Part shown: positions 8,123 through 17,095 of the stretch, piece after piece | How the letters are laid out: every line of letters starts with the position of its first letter | Position numbering within the stretch: the stretch's first letter is position 1 | From: Sulfurihydrogenibium sp. | GTDB lineage: Bacteria; Aquificota; Aquificia; Aquificales; Hydrogenothermaceae | Reading direction: 5' to 3' | DNA: 33,102 nucleotides | Assembly: GCF_028276765.1 (NCBI RefSeq) | Contig: NZ_JAPYVU010000019.1 | Span: forward strand, 1 to 33,102 | Made by a program: the position numbers and the translations under genes | The notes under the pieces: model-generated | What the model was told of the DNA's origin: nothing | The model's database searches: none | What the model saw: the letters and a program-made list of their open reading frames with translations, nothing else

Positions 8123-10528
8123 ATGGGTCAATTTGAAGATAGATTAGATTTGCCTGAGCTGCCATCAACATACCCACTTATTCCAACAAGAGATGTTGTA
8201 GTTTTTCCTTATATGGTATTTCCACTTTTTATAGGAAGACCATTTTCAATTAAGGCAGTAGAAGAAGCACTTGATAATAATCAAAGATACATCTTTCTCT
8301 CTCTTCAGAAAGACAAAGAAAAAGAAATTCCGACAAAAAAAGACATTCATGAGATAGGTGTTGTTGCTACAATTATCAGAATGATGAAGCTTGAAGATAA
8401 TCGTATTAAAATCCTTGTTCAAGGTGTTTCAAGAGGAAGAATAAAAGAATTAAAAAAAGTAGATGATTACTATCAAGTGGAAGTTGAAATTATAGAAGAC
8501 CCGGAAGTAGAAGAAACATTAGAAATTCAAGCACTTAAACATTCACTAAAAGATTTATTAGACAAGGCTATTTCGCTTGGCAAGCAGATAGTGCCAGATT
8601 TAGTTGAGATAATAAAATCTGTAGAAGAGCCGGGAAGACTTGCCGATTTGGTTGCATCTATACTTGATATAAAAGCAGAAGAAGCACAGCAGATTTTAGA
8701 AATCTTAGACCCTGTTGAAAGATTAAGATTTGTTCATGATAAATTTTTAAAAGAAGTAGGAATATTAGAGCTTCAGCAAAAAATTAGAATATCTGCAAGA
8801 GAAGCGATTGAAAAAGACCAAAGAGAATACTTTTTAAGACAGCAAATAAAAGCAATTCAAGAAGAGCTTGGTGAAAAAGATGAAAAGCAGGAAGAAATAG
8901 AAAACTACAAAAAGAAAATAGAAGAATCTGGAATGCCAAAGGAAATAAAGGAAGAGGCTTTAAAGCAACTTAGAAGATTTGAAAAAATGCATCCAGATTC
9001 AGCAGAAGCAGGTGTTATTAGAACTTATCTTGATTGGCTTGTAGAACTTCCATGGAATAAAAGAACAAAAGACAGACTCGACCTTAAAATTGCTAAGAAA
9101 ATCCTTGATGAAGACCATTATGACTTAGAGAAAATAAAAGAAAGAATCTTAGAGTATTTAGCTGTATTAAAGCTTAAAAAAGAGAGCTCAAAAAGGGATA
9201 GATCTATAAAAGGACCTATATTATGCTTTGTTGGACCGCCGGGTGTAGGTAAAACTTCACTTGGAAGGTCTATTGCAAAAGCGTTAAACAGAAAATTTGT
9301 TAGAATCTCTCTTGGCGGAGTAAGAGACGAAGCAGAAATAAGAGGTCATAGAAGAACGTACGTTGGAGCGATGCCCGGAAAAATCATCCAGGTAATAAAA
9401 CAAGCCGGAACAAAAAACCCGGTAATAATGTTAGACGAGGTAGATAAAATCGGCTTAGATTTTAAAGGAGACCCAACAGCTGCACTCTTGGAAGTCTTAG
9501 ACCCGGAACAGAATAGAGAGTTTGTAGACCATTACCTTGGCGTTCCTTTTGATTTGTCAGAAGTAATGTTTATTTGTACAGCAAACAGATTAGATACCAT
9601 TCCAAGACCTTTATTAGACAGAATGGAGGTTATTAGACTCTCAGGTTATTCAGAAGAAGAAAAATTGCATATTGCTAAAAAATATCTAATTCCTAAGCAA
9701 TTAAAAGAAAACGGCTTAGATGAAAAAACCATAGAATTTTCAGACAAAGCAATCACGTTCTTAATTAGAGGCTATACAAGAGAAGCAGGCGTTAGAAACC
9801 TTGAAAGACAGATAGGTTCTATCATTAGAAAAATAGCTAAAAAAATAATAGAAACTGGAAAGAAAAAGAAATATAAAATTACTCCAAGTCTAATTAAAAA
9901 ATTCTTAGGAGCACCGATCTACTCAACAGAGAAAGAAGAGAAAGATGAGATCGGCGTTGTTACAGGACTGGCTTGGACTGAGTTTGGGGGAGAAATTCTC
10001 AAAATAGAAGTAACGAGGATGGCAGGAAAAGGCAATTTAGTTCTTACAGGTTCACTTGGCGATGTAATGAAAGAATCTGCAAGAATTGCATTCTCTTATG
10101 TAAAATCTAAAGCTAAAGAGCTTGGAATTGACCCGGAAGAATTTGGTAAATACGATTTACATATTCACGTGCCTGCGGGCGCTATTCCAAAAGATGGACC
10201 ATCGGCAGGTATAGCAATTACAACAGGCATTGCATCTGTATTTACAAACAGACCTGTAAGGTCAGATGTTGCAATGACAGGAGAAATCACATTAAGAGGA
10301 AAAGTTTTACCTGTTGGTGGACTAAAAGAGAAGATTTTAGCAGCAAAAAGAGCCGGAATAAAAACAGTAATTTTACCAAAAGACAACAAAGAAGAAGTCA
10401 TGTCAGACCTTCCACCGTATGTAAGAAAATCAATGAATTTAATTTTTGTAGACCATATTGATGAAGTTTTCAAAATCGCATTAAGAGAGGAAAAAAAAGA
10501 AGTTGAAAATCAGGAAAGCGAAAGTTAA
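8123..10528 (+). CDS. lon: ATP-dependent protease Lon
   Basis: 801 residues, full-length LonA. The N-terminal LAN domain (about 14-205) begins [20 protein letters not shown] helical linker reaches ~320. The AAA+ module has Walker A GPPGVGKT (371-378) and Walker [10 protein letters not shown] (434-442). The protease domain has catalytic Ser694 in KDGPSAGIA and Lys737 in [14 protein letters not shown]. It degrades misfolded and regulatory proteins in the cytoplasm. A GGAGG box precedes the ATG, 18 nt after hsp20. The 3' end overlaps the next gene by 26 nt. Confidence 0.99.
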   Translation: MGQFEDRLDLPELPSTYPLIPTRDVVVFPYMVFPLFIGRPFSIKAVEEALDNNQRYIFLSLQKDKEKEIPTKKDIHEIGVVATIIRMMKLEDNRIKILVQGVSRGRIKELKKVDDYYQVEVEIIEDPEVEETLEIQALKHSLKDLLDKAISLGKQIVPDLVEIIKSVEEPGRLADLVASILDIKAEEAQQILEILDPVERLRFVHDKFLKEVGILELQQKIRISAREAIEKDQREYFLRQQIKAIQEELGEKDEKQEEIENYKKKIEESGMPKEIKEEALKQLRRFEKMHPDSAEAGVIRTYLDWLVELPWNKRTKDRLDLKIAKKILDEDHYDLEKIKERILEYLAVLKLKKESSKRDRSIKGPILCFVGPPGVGKTSLGRSIAKALNRKFVRISLGGVRDEAEIRGHRRTYVGAMPGKIIQVIKQAGTKNPVIMLDEVDKIGLDFKGDPTAALLEVLDPEQNREFVDHYLGVPFDLSEVMFICTANRLDTIPRPLLDRMEVIRLSGYSEEEKLHIAKKYLIPKQLKENGLDEKTIEFSDKAITFLIRGYTREAGVRNLERQIGSIIRKIAKKIIETGKKKKYKITPSLIKKFLGAPIYSTEKEEKDEIGVVTGLAWTEFGGEILKIEVTRMAGKGNLVLTGSLGDVMKESARIAFSYVKSKAKELGIDPEEFGKYDLHIHVPAGAIPKDGPSAGIAITTGIASVFTNRPVRSDVAMTGEITLRGKVLPVGGLKEKILAAKRAGIKTVILPKDNKEEVMSDLPPYVRKSMNLIFVDHIDEVFKIALREEKKEVENQESES

Positions 10529-10964
10529 AGATGCAACCGAAATTTTTAAAATCTTACAGCATTTTGCACTAAAAGAAGTTTTACTACCAAGAAGTTTAAA
10601 CAGTATATATGAAAATATACGAGATTTTTTTGTGTGTGAAATAGATGGTAAGATTGTTGGCGTTGGGTCTTTGCATGTATACTGGGAAGATTTGGCGGAG
10701 ATAAAATCTTTGGCTGTAAAAGAAGAGTATCAGCATCTTGGGATAGGTAGAAGCATAGTCCAAGAGTGTTTAAATGAAGCCAAAGAGCTTGGTATAAAAA
10801 GAGTTTTTGCTTTAACTTACGTTCCAGAATTTTTTAAAAAAATTGGATTTGAAATTACAGATAAATCTAACTTTCCGCAAAAGGTATGGACTGAATGCAT
10901 TTATTGTGTAAAATTTAATGATTGTCATGAAATTCCTGTATCTATAAACTTGGAGCAAGAATGA
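10503..10964 (+). CDS. GNAT acetyltransferase, probable short N-acetylglutamate synthase
   Basis: 153 residues, read from a TTG within the lon 3' end (GAGAGGAAAAAAAGAAG upstream provides a ribosome site). A single GNAT domain is present. [19 protein letters not shown] and [12 protein letters not shown] precede the acetyl-CoA loop HLGIGRS, then [15 protein letters not shown] and [15 protein letters not shown] with C-terminal cysteines. This order (LPRS near 36, [11 protein letters not shown]-x-x-C-x-x-C) resembles stand-alone ArgA-type N-acetylglutamate synthases that start arginine synthesis in organisms lacking classical ArgA. Substrate assignment is inference; the GNAT fold itself is secure. 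It overlaps the following gene by 4 nt. Confidence 0.75.
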   Translation: MKIRKAKVKDATEIFKILQHFALKEVLLPRSLNSIYENIRDFFVCEIDGKIVGVGSLHVYWEDLAEIKSLAVKEEYQHLGIGRSIVQECLNEAKELGIKRVFALTYVPEFFKKIGFEITDKSNFPQKVWTECIYCVKFNDCHEIPVSINLEQE

Positions 10965-11593
10965 AGCATATATATCTTTGCAGACATGGTGAAAGTGAAT
11001 ACAACGCAAAAAAAATAGTTCAAGGGCATATAGACACAGATTTAACAGAAAATGGGATATTGCAAGCTAAAAAACTTGGTCATTTTTTGAAAGATAAAGG
11101 AATAAAAAAAGTAATATCTTCTGATTTAAAAAGAGCATTCAAAACAGCACAGATTGTGGCAGAAATTTTAAAAGTAAATCATGAAGTTGACCCAAGAATT
11201 AGAGAGATGCATTTTGGCACATGGGAAGGCTTAAGCTATGACTGGATTTATCAAAACGCAAAAGAACATTTTGATAACTGGTTAGCAAATCCTGTAAAGC
11301 ATCCTTTACCAAAGCAAGAAAGCATAGAATCTTTTGAAAAAAGGCTAAGGCTATTTTTTGAAGATGTAAGAAACCACAATGAAGACAATATTTTAGTAGT
11401 TGGGCACGGTGGTTCAATACAGGGTTTACTTTGCATAGCTATGAATCTTTCCATGGAGCATCTTTGGAAATTTAGACATAATAATACAGGATTATCGCTA
11501 ATTTTATCTGATAAAAATAGCACAAATGTTAAATTTATAAATATGGCTTACCATCTTGAAAATTCTTTAGAAGGTGGTATTATAACTTTATGA
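10961..11593 (+). CDS. Histidine phosphatase superfamily protein (PGM/PspA-like)
   Basis: 210 residues. The phosphohistidine motif LCRHGESEYN has His9. QGHIDTDLTENG, SSDLKRAFKTA (Arg58), REMHFGTWEG (proton donor Glu82) and VVGHGGSIQGL (His149) complete the active site. Members include cofactor-dependent phosphoglycerate mutases, alpha-ribazole phosphatase and the metal-independent phosphoserine phosphatase of Aquificales. The motifs do not settle which reaction is used here. The ATG overlaps the end of the GNAT gene (ATGA), with GGAGC upstream, so the two are translationally coupled. Confidence 0.85.
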   Translation: MKHIYLCRHGESEYNAKKIVQGHIDTDLTENGILQAKKLGHFLKDKGIKKVISSDLKRAFKTAQIVAEILKVNHEVDPRIREMHFGTWEGLSYDWIYQNAKEHFDNWLANPVKHPLPKQESIESFEKRLRLFFEDVRNHNEDNILVVGHGGSIQGLLCIAMNLSMEHLWKFRHNNTGLSLILSDKNSTNVKFINMAYHLENSLEGGIITL

Positions 11594-11611
11594 TTTTTTG
11601 GAGGTAAAAAC

Positions 11612-12733
11612 ATGGATAATGTAGTTGTTTTTGAAAATAAGAATAAACCATCGTATTTAGAGACAGGTTTATTTATTGGCGTTATTTTGGCATTCTTAGG
11701 ATTATCTGTTTTCTTGGCTTTATCGTCAGGAAAGGTTAGCAACGTTCTTGTATTTCAAATTGCCGGCTTTATTTATGGTTTATCAGCATTGATGTATATT
11801 TTTCAGTTTTTCTTTAAAAATGAAAATATAGGCAAGGTTGGTACATTACTTGCATTTGCCGGATGGCTAACACAAACAGCAGGATTGTTTATAAGAGGTT
11901 TAGAATCTTATAATATGGGTATTTTCCATCCACCTTGGACAAACCTTTATGAATCTTTAATGTTTTTCCCATGGCTGGCAGTTGGACTGTATTTATACAT
12001 TGAGAGAGAATACAAAACAAGAACTATTGGAACATTTTTTATGCCGATCATTGCGTTTTTAGTTATCTGGGGTCATAAGTTTAATACTGATATTAATCCA
12101 TTGGTACCTGCTTTAAGAAGCTATTGGCTTTACCTTCATGTGCTTTCATCGTTTGTAGGTTATGCAGGTTTTACAGTAGCATTTGGTGCATCTTTTGCTT
12201 ACCTGCTTAAAGAAGCTCAAGTTAAAAACAAACCGGTAAATACGTATCATTATGCAGGATTTATTTTTAGTTTAATCTTAACAGGGATTTTTGGATATCT
12301 TACTTTAACCGGTGCTAAGGATATTAAAACAATGATTTTTGGAATTATCTTTATCATCACTCTTATAGCTTTAATTTATTTTGCTGTATATGTCCTAAAA
12401 CCTATAGCCAATAAACTTCCATCTGAAAATTTACTTTCAGAGATTGCTTTTAAAGCAGTTGCAATCTCTTTTCCTGTATGGACTGCATCTATAATGCTTG
12501 GCGGTGCATGGGCAAATGAGGCTTGGGGTAGTTATTGGAGCTGGGACCCTAAGGAAACTTGGGCTTTAATAGTTTGGTTATTCTTCGCAGCATACATACA
12601 CGGAAGAACTATCGGAAAATGGAAAGGCGAAACTTCTGCATGGATAGTGGTAGCAGGCTTTATAATGCTTCTAATCTGTTATTTTGGAGTAAACTTATAC
12701 TTCCCTGGTTTACATAGTTATGCTACAGAGTAA
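11612..12733 (+). CDS. ccsB: Cytochrome c biogenesis protein CcsB/CcsA family
   Basis: 373 residues with about eight hydrophobic segments (roughly 18-38, 44-66, 76-95, 113-130, 141-155, 172-198, 214-234, 240-262, then two near 282-330 and 342-362). The tryptophan-rich WWD-type motif EAWGSYWSWDPKETW (303-317), with His330 in AYIHGR, and earlier His106 and His176 are the expected heme-handling residues. System II cytochrome c maturation moves heme across the membrane and attaches it to apocytochromes. The name ccsB is used as in bacterial genomes for the WWD protein; a separate ResB-like partner is not in this window. GGAGG lies 7 nt before the ATG. It ends the rightward run before the CRISPR leader. 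Confidence 0.88.
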   Translation: MDNVVVFENKNKPSYLETGLFIGVILAFLGLSVFLALSSGKVSNVLVFQIAGFIYGLSALMYIFQFFFKNENIGKVGTLLAFAGWLTQTAGLFIRGLESYNMGIFHPPWTNLYESLMFFPWLAVGLYLYIEREYKTRTIGTFFMPIIAFLVIWGHKFNTDINPLVPALRSYWLYLHVLSSFVGYAGFTVAFGASFAYLLKEAQVKNKPVNTYHYAGFIFSLILTGIFGYLTLTGAKDIKTMIFGIIFIITLIALIYFAVYVLKPIANKLPSENLLSEIAFKAVAISFPVWTASIMLGGAWANEAWGSYWSWDPKETWALIVWLFFAAYIHGRTIGKWKGETSAWIVVAGFIMLLICYFGVNLYFPGLHSYATE

Positions 12734-12769
12734 GTAAGGTAAAGCTTAGGTTTTTTAAGTATTTTCCGC

Positions 12770-12797
12770 TTGACATGTAGAAAATTTTTTGTATATT
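12770..12797 (+). promoter_or_regulatory. Promoter-like pair at the start of CRISPR leader module A
   Basis: TTGACA (12770-12775), a 16-nt spacer, then TATATT (12792-12797). The same pair, with a 17-nt spacer, opens leader module B at 19981-20009. Conservation in both copies suggests it is used. Transcription from it would run ~580 nt through noncoding DNA toward array 2. Confidence 0.55.
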
Positions 12798-13153
12798 TAC
12801 ATTAACTTTTTAATTTTTTAACTGCACCTTGGCAATTGAATAGGTTAGCCCACACAAGCTTATTTTACGTGAGACGTGAGAAGTGAGACGTTAAATATTG
12901 GTTTATCAATAATTTAGTGATTTTTATCTGATTGATTGATGACTTAGTGAGATGATTTAGCAGTCAGTAAAGCTAAGGTGTTGATAATGTGATTTTATTT
13001 TTTGATGCTTGATTTAAGTTTGTGTAGTAATAGTTTGAAAAGGATTTTGTGAAAAATGAATGTAAGTGTTTGTTGAAATAAACTTTTTAATTTTGAATTC
13101 TTTAATGCTTAATTTTTTGAAAATTTGTAATTTTTTATTTCAAAATTTTTTAA

Positions 13154-13298
13154 GATCGGGAAGTTAAAGAGTGGTATTTGCAGCGGGCTTCTGAGTTTAG
13201 GGTTTTCAGCGGTTAGCTTGTGATGGGATGTTAAAGGATAAAATATAATAATATATTTTCTGTATATCGAGGTTTGCTGCAAAAAACTTCAACTTGCG
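13154..13298 (+). ncRNA. Candidate structured RNA or regulatory block in leader A
   Basis: This ~145-bp block is almost identical to 20381-20525 while flanking leader DNA has drifted. It contains complementary segments in nested order: GAAGTT (13160-13165) with AACTTC (13285-13290), and TTTGCAGC (13177-13184) with GCTGCAAA (13276-13283). An internal AAAATATA-ATAA-TATATTTT hairpin lies near 13239-13258. No reading frame is present. A folded RNA is my inference; protein-binding DNA is an alternative. No known RNA family is recognised. Confidence 0.35.
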
Positions 13299-13322
13299 GA
13301 TTTTTTAAAAATTTGGTATAAT
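13294..13322 (+). promoter_or_regulatory. Leader promoter of CRISPR array 2
   Basis: TTGCGG (13294-13299), 17 nt, TATAAT (13317-13322). The first base of repeat 1 lies 64 nt after the end of the -10 box, exactly as for array 3 (20549 to 20613). This is the likely pre-crRNA promoter. The -35 box is weak but the -10 is consensus. Confidence 0.65.
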
Positions 13323-13385
13323 GTTTTACAACTTGGCAATTGAATAAGATTTTTACGATTTTATTTTTGAGTTAAAATTTGACGG

Positions 13386-13875
13386 GTTTGTAGCCTACCT
13401 ATGAGGAATTGAAACTTAATTAATTTAATTAAAAAGGAGATAGTGAAATGAAGTTTGTAGCCTACCTATGAGGAATTGAAACGATTTTATGGTGGTGGTA
13501 GGCTTTTTATTTATAATTCGTTTGTAGCCTACCTATGAGGAATTGAAACCAAGGGAGATTAGTTTCTTTCTTAACAAAGACCAGAGTTTGTAGCCTACCT
13601 ATGAGGAATTGAAACAAGAGTATGTAGAATACATAGTGGATAGGGCAATAAGTTTGTAGCCTACCTATGAGGAATTGAAACAAGGATGATGATTTTACTC
13701 ACATACTGACGGTTACATACGTTTGTAGCCTACCTATGAGGAATTGAAACATATTAAACAACTCCAAGCTGTCTGACTCTTTCAATGTTTGTAGCCTACC
13801 TATGAGGAATTGAACTCAAATAGGGAATGAAAAAGATTACAAAGAGTATATGTTTGTAGCCTACCTATGAGGAAT
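13386..13875 (+). CRISPR. CRISPR array 2 (8 repeats, 7 spacers)
   Basis: A 30-nt repeat beginning GTTTGTAGCC and ending GGAATTGAAAC starts at 13386, 13453, 13520, 13586, 13652, 13721, 13787 and 13852. Spacers are 36-39 nt. The seventh repeat has lost one A (GAAC end) and the eighth is cut after GAGGAAT, so the right end is leader-distal. The GAAAC-ending repeat resembles those of type I-B/III systems of thermophiles; this subtype is inferred from repeat style, since no cas genes are present. Spacer 1 (13416-13452) contains AAGGAGATAGTGAAATGAA, a ribosome site with start codon in sense orientation. Confidence 0.98.
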
Positions 13876-13994
13876 AAGGCTGTTTAAAAATTTGGTATAA
13901 TGTTTTTTACATTGGCAATTGAATAAGATTTTTGCGAATTTATTTTGAGTTAAAATTTAACGGGTGTTACATCTGAACAGTGTGGGTTTGGAAC
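13876..13994 (+). repeat. Third leader fragment with one decayed repeat of the other CRISPR family
   Basis: Directly after the broken last repeat of array 2, bases ~13881-13965 repeat the leader-proximal ~85 bp of leader A: TTTAAAAATTTGG, TATAAT at 13896-13901, TTGGCAATTGAATAAG, TTTTGAGTTAAAA and ACGGG. This is followed at 13966 by GTTACATCTGAACAGTG then TGGGTTTGG, a decayed copy of the array 1/3 repeat, not of array 2. The -10 to repeat distance is 65 nt. It looks like the stub of an emptied array-3-type locus. Confidence 0.8.
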
Positions 13995-14061
13995 TCTATA
14001 TAGTGCGGCTGATAAAGGTTTTATTAAACAAAAAATCACCACAATGCTTTTATGATATCTT

Positions 14062-14083
14062 AAACTCAAACAAATCTGAGTTT
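14062..14083 (+). terminator. Possible terminator after array 2 region
   Basis: AAACTCA (14062-14068) and TGAGTTT (14077-14083) form a 7-bp stem with an 8-nt loop, followed by TCTC rather than a long T run. It could end array 2 transcripts before tyrS. Weak. Confidence 0.3.
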
Positions 14084-14138
14084 TCTCAAACTGGTATGAT
14101 TTATACTCACTTTCTCACTTTTCCTTTTACAAATAAGC

Positions 14139-14144
14139 TATAAT
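14139..14144 (+). promoter_or_regulatory. tyrS: Candidate -10 box for tyrS
   Basis: A consensus TATAAT lies 32 nt before the tyrS ATG. No good -35 is seen at 16-18 nt upstream, so the call is tentative. Confidence 0.35.
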
Positions 14145-14176
14145 TATTACTTACTTTTATACATACGGAGGAGTTT

Positions 14177-15367
14177 ATGCTACCTGCAGAGAAACAGCTT
14201 GAAATTATAAAAAAAGGTGTTTTAGAAATAATATCCGAAGAAGAATTACTTAAAAAATTGAAAGAAGAAAGACCTTTGATAGTAAAAGCTGGATTTGACC
14301 CTACTGCACCGGATTTACATCTTGGACACACAGTTTTACTTCAAAAGCTGAGAGATTTTCAACAACTTGGACATACAGTATTTTTCATAATCGGTGATTT
14401 TACGGCAATGATAGGAGACCCTTCAGGAAGAGACCAAACAAGACCACCGCTAACAAAAGAGCAGGTCTTAGAAAATGCAAAAACATATAAAGAGCAAGTA
14501 TTTAAAGTGTTAGACCCGGAAAAAACAGTAGTGGTCTTTAACAGTGAATGGCTTGGGAAAATGACAGCTGAGGACTTGATAAAACTTACAGCAAAATACA
14601 CCGTTGCAAGAATGTTAGAAAGAGAAGACTTTAAGAAAAGGTTTAAAGAAAATATACCTATCTCAATACATGAGTTCATATATCCGCTACTGCAAGCTTA
14701 TGACTCAGTTGCCATTAAAGCAGATGTGGAACTTGGCGGTTCTGACCAAAGATTTAACTTATTAATAGGAAGGGATATTCAAAAAGAATATGGAATTGAA
14801 AGTCCTCAGGTAGCGATACTGCTTCCTCTTTTAGTTGGAACAGACGGCGTTAAGAAAATGAGCAAATCTTACGGAAACTATATTGGAATAACCGAACCGC
14901 CGGAAGAAATGTTTGGAAAAATAATGTCTATTTCTGATGAACTTATGTGGCAGTATTGGGAATTATTAACAGATTTAACATTAGAGGAAATAAGCAAGCT
15001 TAAAGATTTACATCCCATGGAAGTTAAAAAACAGCTTGGAATGTATATTGTTGAAAGATTTCATGGTAAAGAAGATGCATTAAAAGCAAAAGAACATTTT
15101 GAAAAGGTTCATTCTAAAAAAGAAATTCCAGAAGATATCCCGGTGTTTAAACTCTCTGAAATTAATACTGATGAAACAGAGCTTTTTGAAATAATATTTA
15201 AACTAAATTTAACAGAAACAAAAGCGGAAGCTAAAAGACTTATAAAACAAGGCGGAGTTAAAGTTAACGGAGAAAAAATCACAGACCCAATGTATAAGCC
15301 GGATTTAAGTAGGGAGCTTATCATTCAGGTAGGAAAAAGAAAGTTTGCTAAAATTATTCCAAGCTAA
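14177..15367 (+). CDS. tyrS: Tyrosyl-tRNA synthetase
   Basis: 396 residues. Class I synthetase: the HLGH signature is at 48-51 and KMSKS at 227-231. [12 protein letters not shown], the tyrosine-pocket region [24 protein letters not shown] and a C-terminal S4 RNA-binding domain (about 332-396, [23 protein letters not shown]) complete the protein. The HLGH form and length fit the TyrZ-like branch found in Aquifex. GGAGGAG lies 5 nt before the ATG. Its 3' end overlaps the convergent yraN by 14 nt. Confidence 0.98.
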   Translation: MLPAEKQLEIIKKGVLEIISEEELLKKLKEERPLIVKAGFDPTAPDLHLGHTVLLQKLRDFQQLGHTVFFIIGDFTAMIGDPSGRDQTRPPLTKEQVLENAKTYKEQVFKVLDPEKTVVVFNSEWLGKMTAEDLIKLTAKYTVARMLEREDFKKRFKENIPISIHEFIYPLLQAYDSVAIKADVELGGSDQRFNLLIGRDIQKEYGIESPQVAILLPLLVGTDGVKKMSKSYGNYIGITEPPEEMFGKIMSISDELMWQYWELLTDLTLEEISKLKDLHPMEVKKQLGMYIVERFHGKEDALKAKEHFEKVHSKKEIPEDIPVFKLSEINTDETELFEIIFKLNLTETKAEAKRLIKQGGVKVNGEKITDPMYKPDLSRELIIQVGKRKFAKIIPS

Positions 15368-15701
15368 AAGCATTCTCTAAATGAAAAATTTGGTTGCCTT
15401 TAAAGGCAACCACATCAAACCTAAAATCTTTTTCCTGCAGATTATTCTCTTCAATAAATTGTAGTGCTGTTTTTACGATCTTATCTATTTTTTTCTTTGT
15501 TATACTCTCTTCACCACTGCCAAAACTTTCTGTAAACCTTCCCTTAACTTCTACAAAAACAATTACATTATTTGTTTCAGCTATTATGTCAATTTCACCA
15601 TACTTAGACCTGTAGTTTCTAAGTAAAACTTTATAGCCAATTGATTCTAAATACTTTACAGCCCTATCTTCAAAAAATTTACCTTTCTGTGTTTTATCCA
15701 A
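15354..15701 (-). CDS. YraN family (UPF0102) endonuclease-like protein
   Basis: 115 residues, family-typical. It contains [25 protein letters not shown], then the nuclease-like core [21 protein letters not shown] (E-D...E-x-K) of the restriction-endonuclease fold. Its cellular role is unproven. It is the last gene of the leftward glmU operon and overlaps the preceding PpiC-like gene by 8 nt. A perfect 22-bp palindrome (15391-15412) lies in its C-terminal coding part. Confidence 0.9.
   Translation of the reverse strand: MDKTQKGKFFEDRAVKYLESIGYKVLLRNYRSKYGEIDIIAETNNVIVFVEVKGRFTESFGSGEESITKKKIDKIVKTALQFIEENNLQEKDFRFDVVAFKGNQIFHLENAFSLE
15391..15412. repeat. Perfect 22-bp palindrome in yraN 3' end
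   Basis: TGGTTGCCTTT followed directly by its reverse complement AAAGGCAACCA. On the minus strand it is followed by AAATTTTTC, on the plus strand by CATCAAACC. It lies 24 nt past the tyrS stop and ~35 nt before the yraN stop. It could act as a transcription brake between the convergent genes, but it lacks a good U tract for tyrS. Confidence 0.6.
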
Positions 15702-16566
15702 GCCTTTGAATTACAGCCTGCTCTTTAAGTTTTTTCAACAATAAATCGTATTCTTTTTTAAGCTTTTCTACTTCTTTTTCGCTCATTTCAGTTTTAGGAA
15801 TGAGTTTATTCTCTTCTTTTTCTATGTAAATAAAATACGCTCCTTCGTTTGTTTCAACTTTAAAAATATCCCCTGCTTTGTGTGAAAAGATCGCTTTGTC
15901 AAGTTCTTTAACAAGGTCTCCTTTTTTGATTTCTCCTATCAAACCTTTATTTTCAGCAGTAAATTTATCATCTGAATATTTAGATGCAAACTCGCTAAAA
16001 TTATTTTTGTTTAATTCTTTATCAAGCTTTGATAAAACTTCTTGATAGTCAGGTCTATTTTTTGAGATAAAAATAAGTCTTACTGTTTTAACATCTTCCT
16101 TAGTACCTTCAATGATACCTTTTGATGCTTTTTCTCTCATGTATAGATGGAGCAGTCTGTTAGCGAGCATATCTCTTGCTAAAAATTCTTTTAATTTTGA
16201 ATAAGAAATTCCACTATCTTCAAGTTTTTTCTTAAAAGTTTCTAAATCATCAATCCCATTTGCTTTTGCTATGTTTAAAACTGCGTTATCTAATTCCTGT
16301 GGAGACACAGAAATACCCATTCTTCTTGCCTGTTGTGCTAAAAGCAGTGAGTTTATTATCTTTTCTTCAGCTTCTTTATCATCTTTGATGTTATACCAGT
16401 TTTTCGCAAACTCTAAATCTGACTTTAAGACAGGCTCTCCATTTACAACAAGCACAACTTTATCAAAAAGCTCATAACCATCATCTGCTTTGGCTTTGTT
16501 GTTAAAGGTAAATGATAAGGCTATCAAAAGAATTAAAAATACATTCAAAATGATTGTTTTTTTCAT
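15694..16566 (-). CDS. Periplasmic SurA/PpiC-type peptidyl-prolyl isomerase
   Basis: 290 residues. A signal peptide is clear (MKKTIILN, then a Leu/Ile-rich core, ending near AKA at 26). A SurA-N-like helical chaperone part follows, beginning DKVVLVVNGEPVLKSDLE (36-53). A parvulin PpiC domain lies at about 161-250 (VRLIFISK, FASKYSDD, NKGLIGEIKKGDLVKELDKAIF, GAYFIYIEK), with a C-terminal helix. The family assists outer-membrane protein folding. Only one PPIase domain is present versus two in E. coli SurA. It sits between the DUF29 cluster and yraN in the glmU operon, 11 nt after the last DUF29 gene. Confidence 0.88.
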   Translation of the reverse strand: MKKTIILNVFLILLIALSFTFNNKAKADDGYELFDKVVLVVNGEPVLKSDLEFAKNWYNIKDDKEAEEKIINSLLLAQQARRMGISVSPQELDNAVLNIAKANGIDDLETFKKKLEDSGISYSKLKEFLARDMLANRLLHLYMREKASKGIIEGTKEDVKTVRLIFISKNRPDYQEVLSKLDKELNKNNFSEFASKYSDDKFTAENKGLIGEIKKGDLVKELDKAIFSHKAGDIFKVETNEGAYFIYIEKEENKLIPKTEMSEKEVEKLKKEYDLLLKKLKEQAVIQRLG

Positions 16567-16577
16567 AAAATTCCTCC

Positions 16578-17093
16578 TTAATTTTCAATCCATGGTTCAT
16601 ATTCTAAAATCTGCTGGAAAGTATATGGACATTTCTTTGGAAAATCTTGCTCTGTTGGTATTTTGCCAAAATATTTTTTAGCTAAATGATGATTTTCCGG
16701 TTTTTTAAACCATTTAACTAATCTTCTAACTGCACTTTTCCATGCTAAGTCTATTTCTTCCTGGGCTTTTCTTTTTAACGAAGGACTATCATTAAATAAC
16801 CATTCTAATTCGGTTCTGGCATTATCTATACTATCAATCCAGCTATCTCCCATCGTTTCGTTTTCTCTAAAATGTTCATACTTATAAAGATGTTCTAAAA
16901 TCACAGTCATAAAACTAATTACACTTCTAAGCTCGCTTCTTCCCATACTCTCAAGCTCCTCGATAACATGCTCCCAGTCTACTAAGTTAAACTCTTTATT
17001 TTTTAATAATTCTACATTTTCTATAATCCATTGGTAAAAATCTTTGTTGTACAAATCTTTTATTTCTTCTTTATTAAGCGATTTTACAGCCAT
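16578..17093 (-). CDS. DUF29 family protein, paralogue a
   Basis: 171 residues from the ATG at 17093, chosen because GGAGGAGTAATT directly precedes it; an in-frame start 27 nt upstream would place the ribosome site inside the gene. DUF29 features are LYNKDFYQWIIENVELLKNKEF near the start, then LVDWEHVIEELESMGRSELRSVISFMTVILEHLYKYEH, and a C-terminal W/P-rich tail FPKKCPYTFQQILEYEPW. It is helical and soluble, with no known catalytic residues and no established function. The 5' two-thirds is nearly identical at DNA level to paralogue c, while the last ~110 nt match paralogue b, a mosaic suggesting gene conversion. Confidence 0.88.
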   Translation of the reverse strand: MAVKSLNKEEIKDLYNKDFYQWIIENVELLKNKEFNLVDWEHVIEELESMGRSELRSVISFMTVILEHLYKYEHFRENETMGDSWIDSIDNARTELEWLFNDSPSLKRKAQEEIDLAWKSAVRRLVKWFKKPENHHLAKKYFGKIPTEQDFPKKCPYTFQQILEYEPWIEN

Positions 17094-17095
17094 AA

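Larger units (their letters stand above)
12760..13385 (+). other. CRISPR leader module A, upstream of array 2
   Basis: About 620 bp without any credible ORF. It aligns along its length with 19971-20612 upstream of array 3, although the two arrays have unrelated repeats. Shared landmarks in order: the TTGACA/TATATT pair, TTGGCAATTGAATAGG, ACAAGCTTATTTTACGTGA with GTGAG heptads, GGTTTATCAATA, CAGTCAGTAAAGCTAAGG, a nearly invariant block at about 13154-13298, the TATAAT box and the leader end TTTTGAGTTAAAA ... ACGG that abuts repeat 1. Divergence is higher in the middle (about 13000-13150). Confidence 0.85.

Noticed and set aside
10961-11593. Assignment of the histidine phosphatase as the phosphoserine phosphatase PspA
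   Set aside because: The second-histidine loop reads GHGGSIQGL, as in many phosphatases of this superfamily, and does not single out PspA.
12734-14176. Possible cas genes or tracrRNA next to the arrays
   Set aside because: No frame of useful length exists in 12734-14106, and no anti-repeat was seen apart from the repeats themselves in the same orientation. All neighbouring genes are housekeeping genes.
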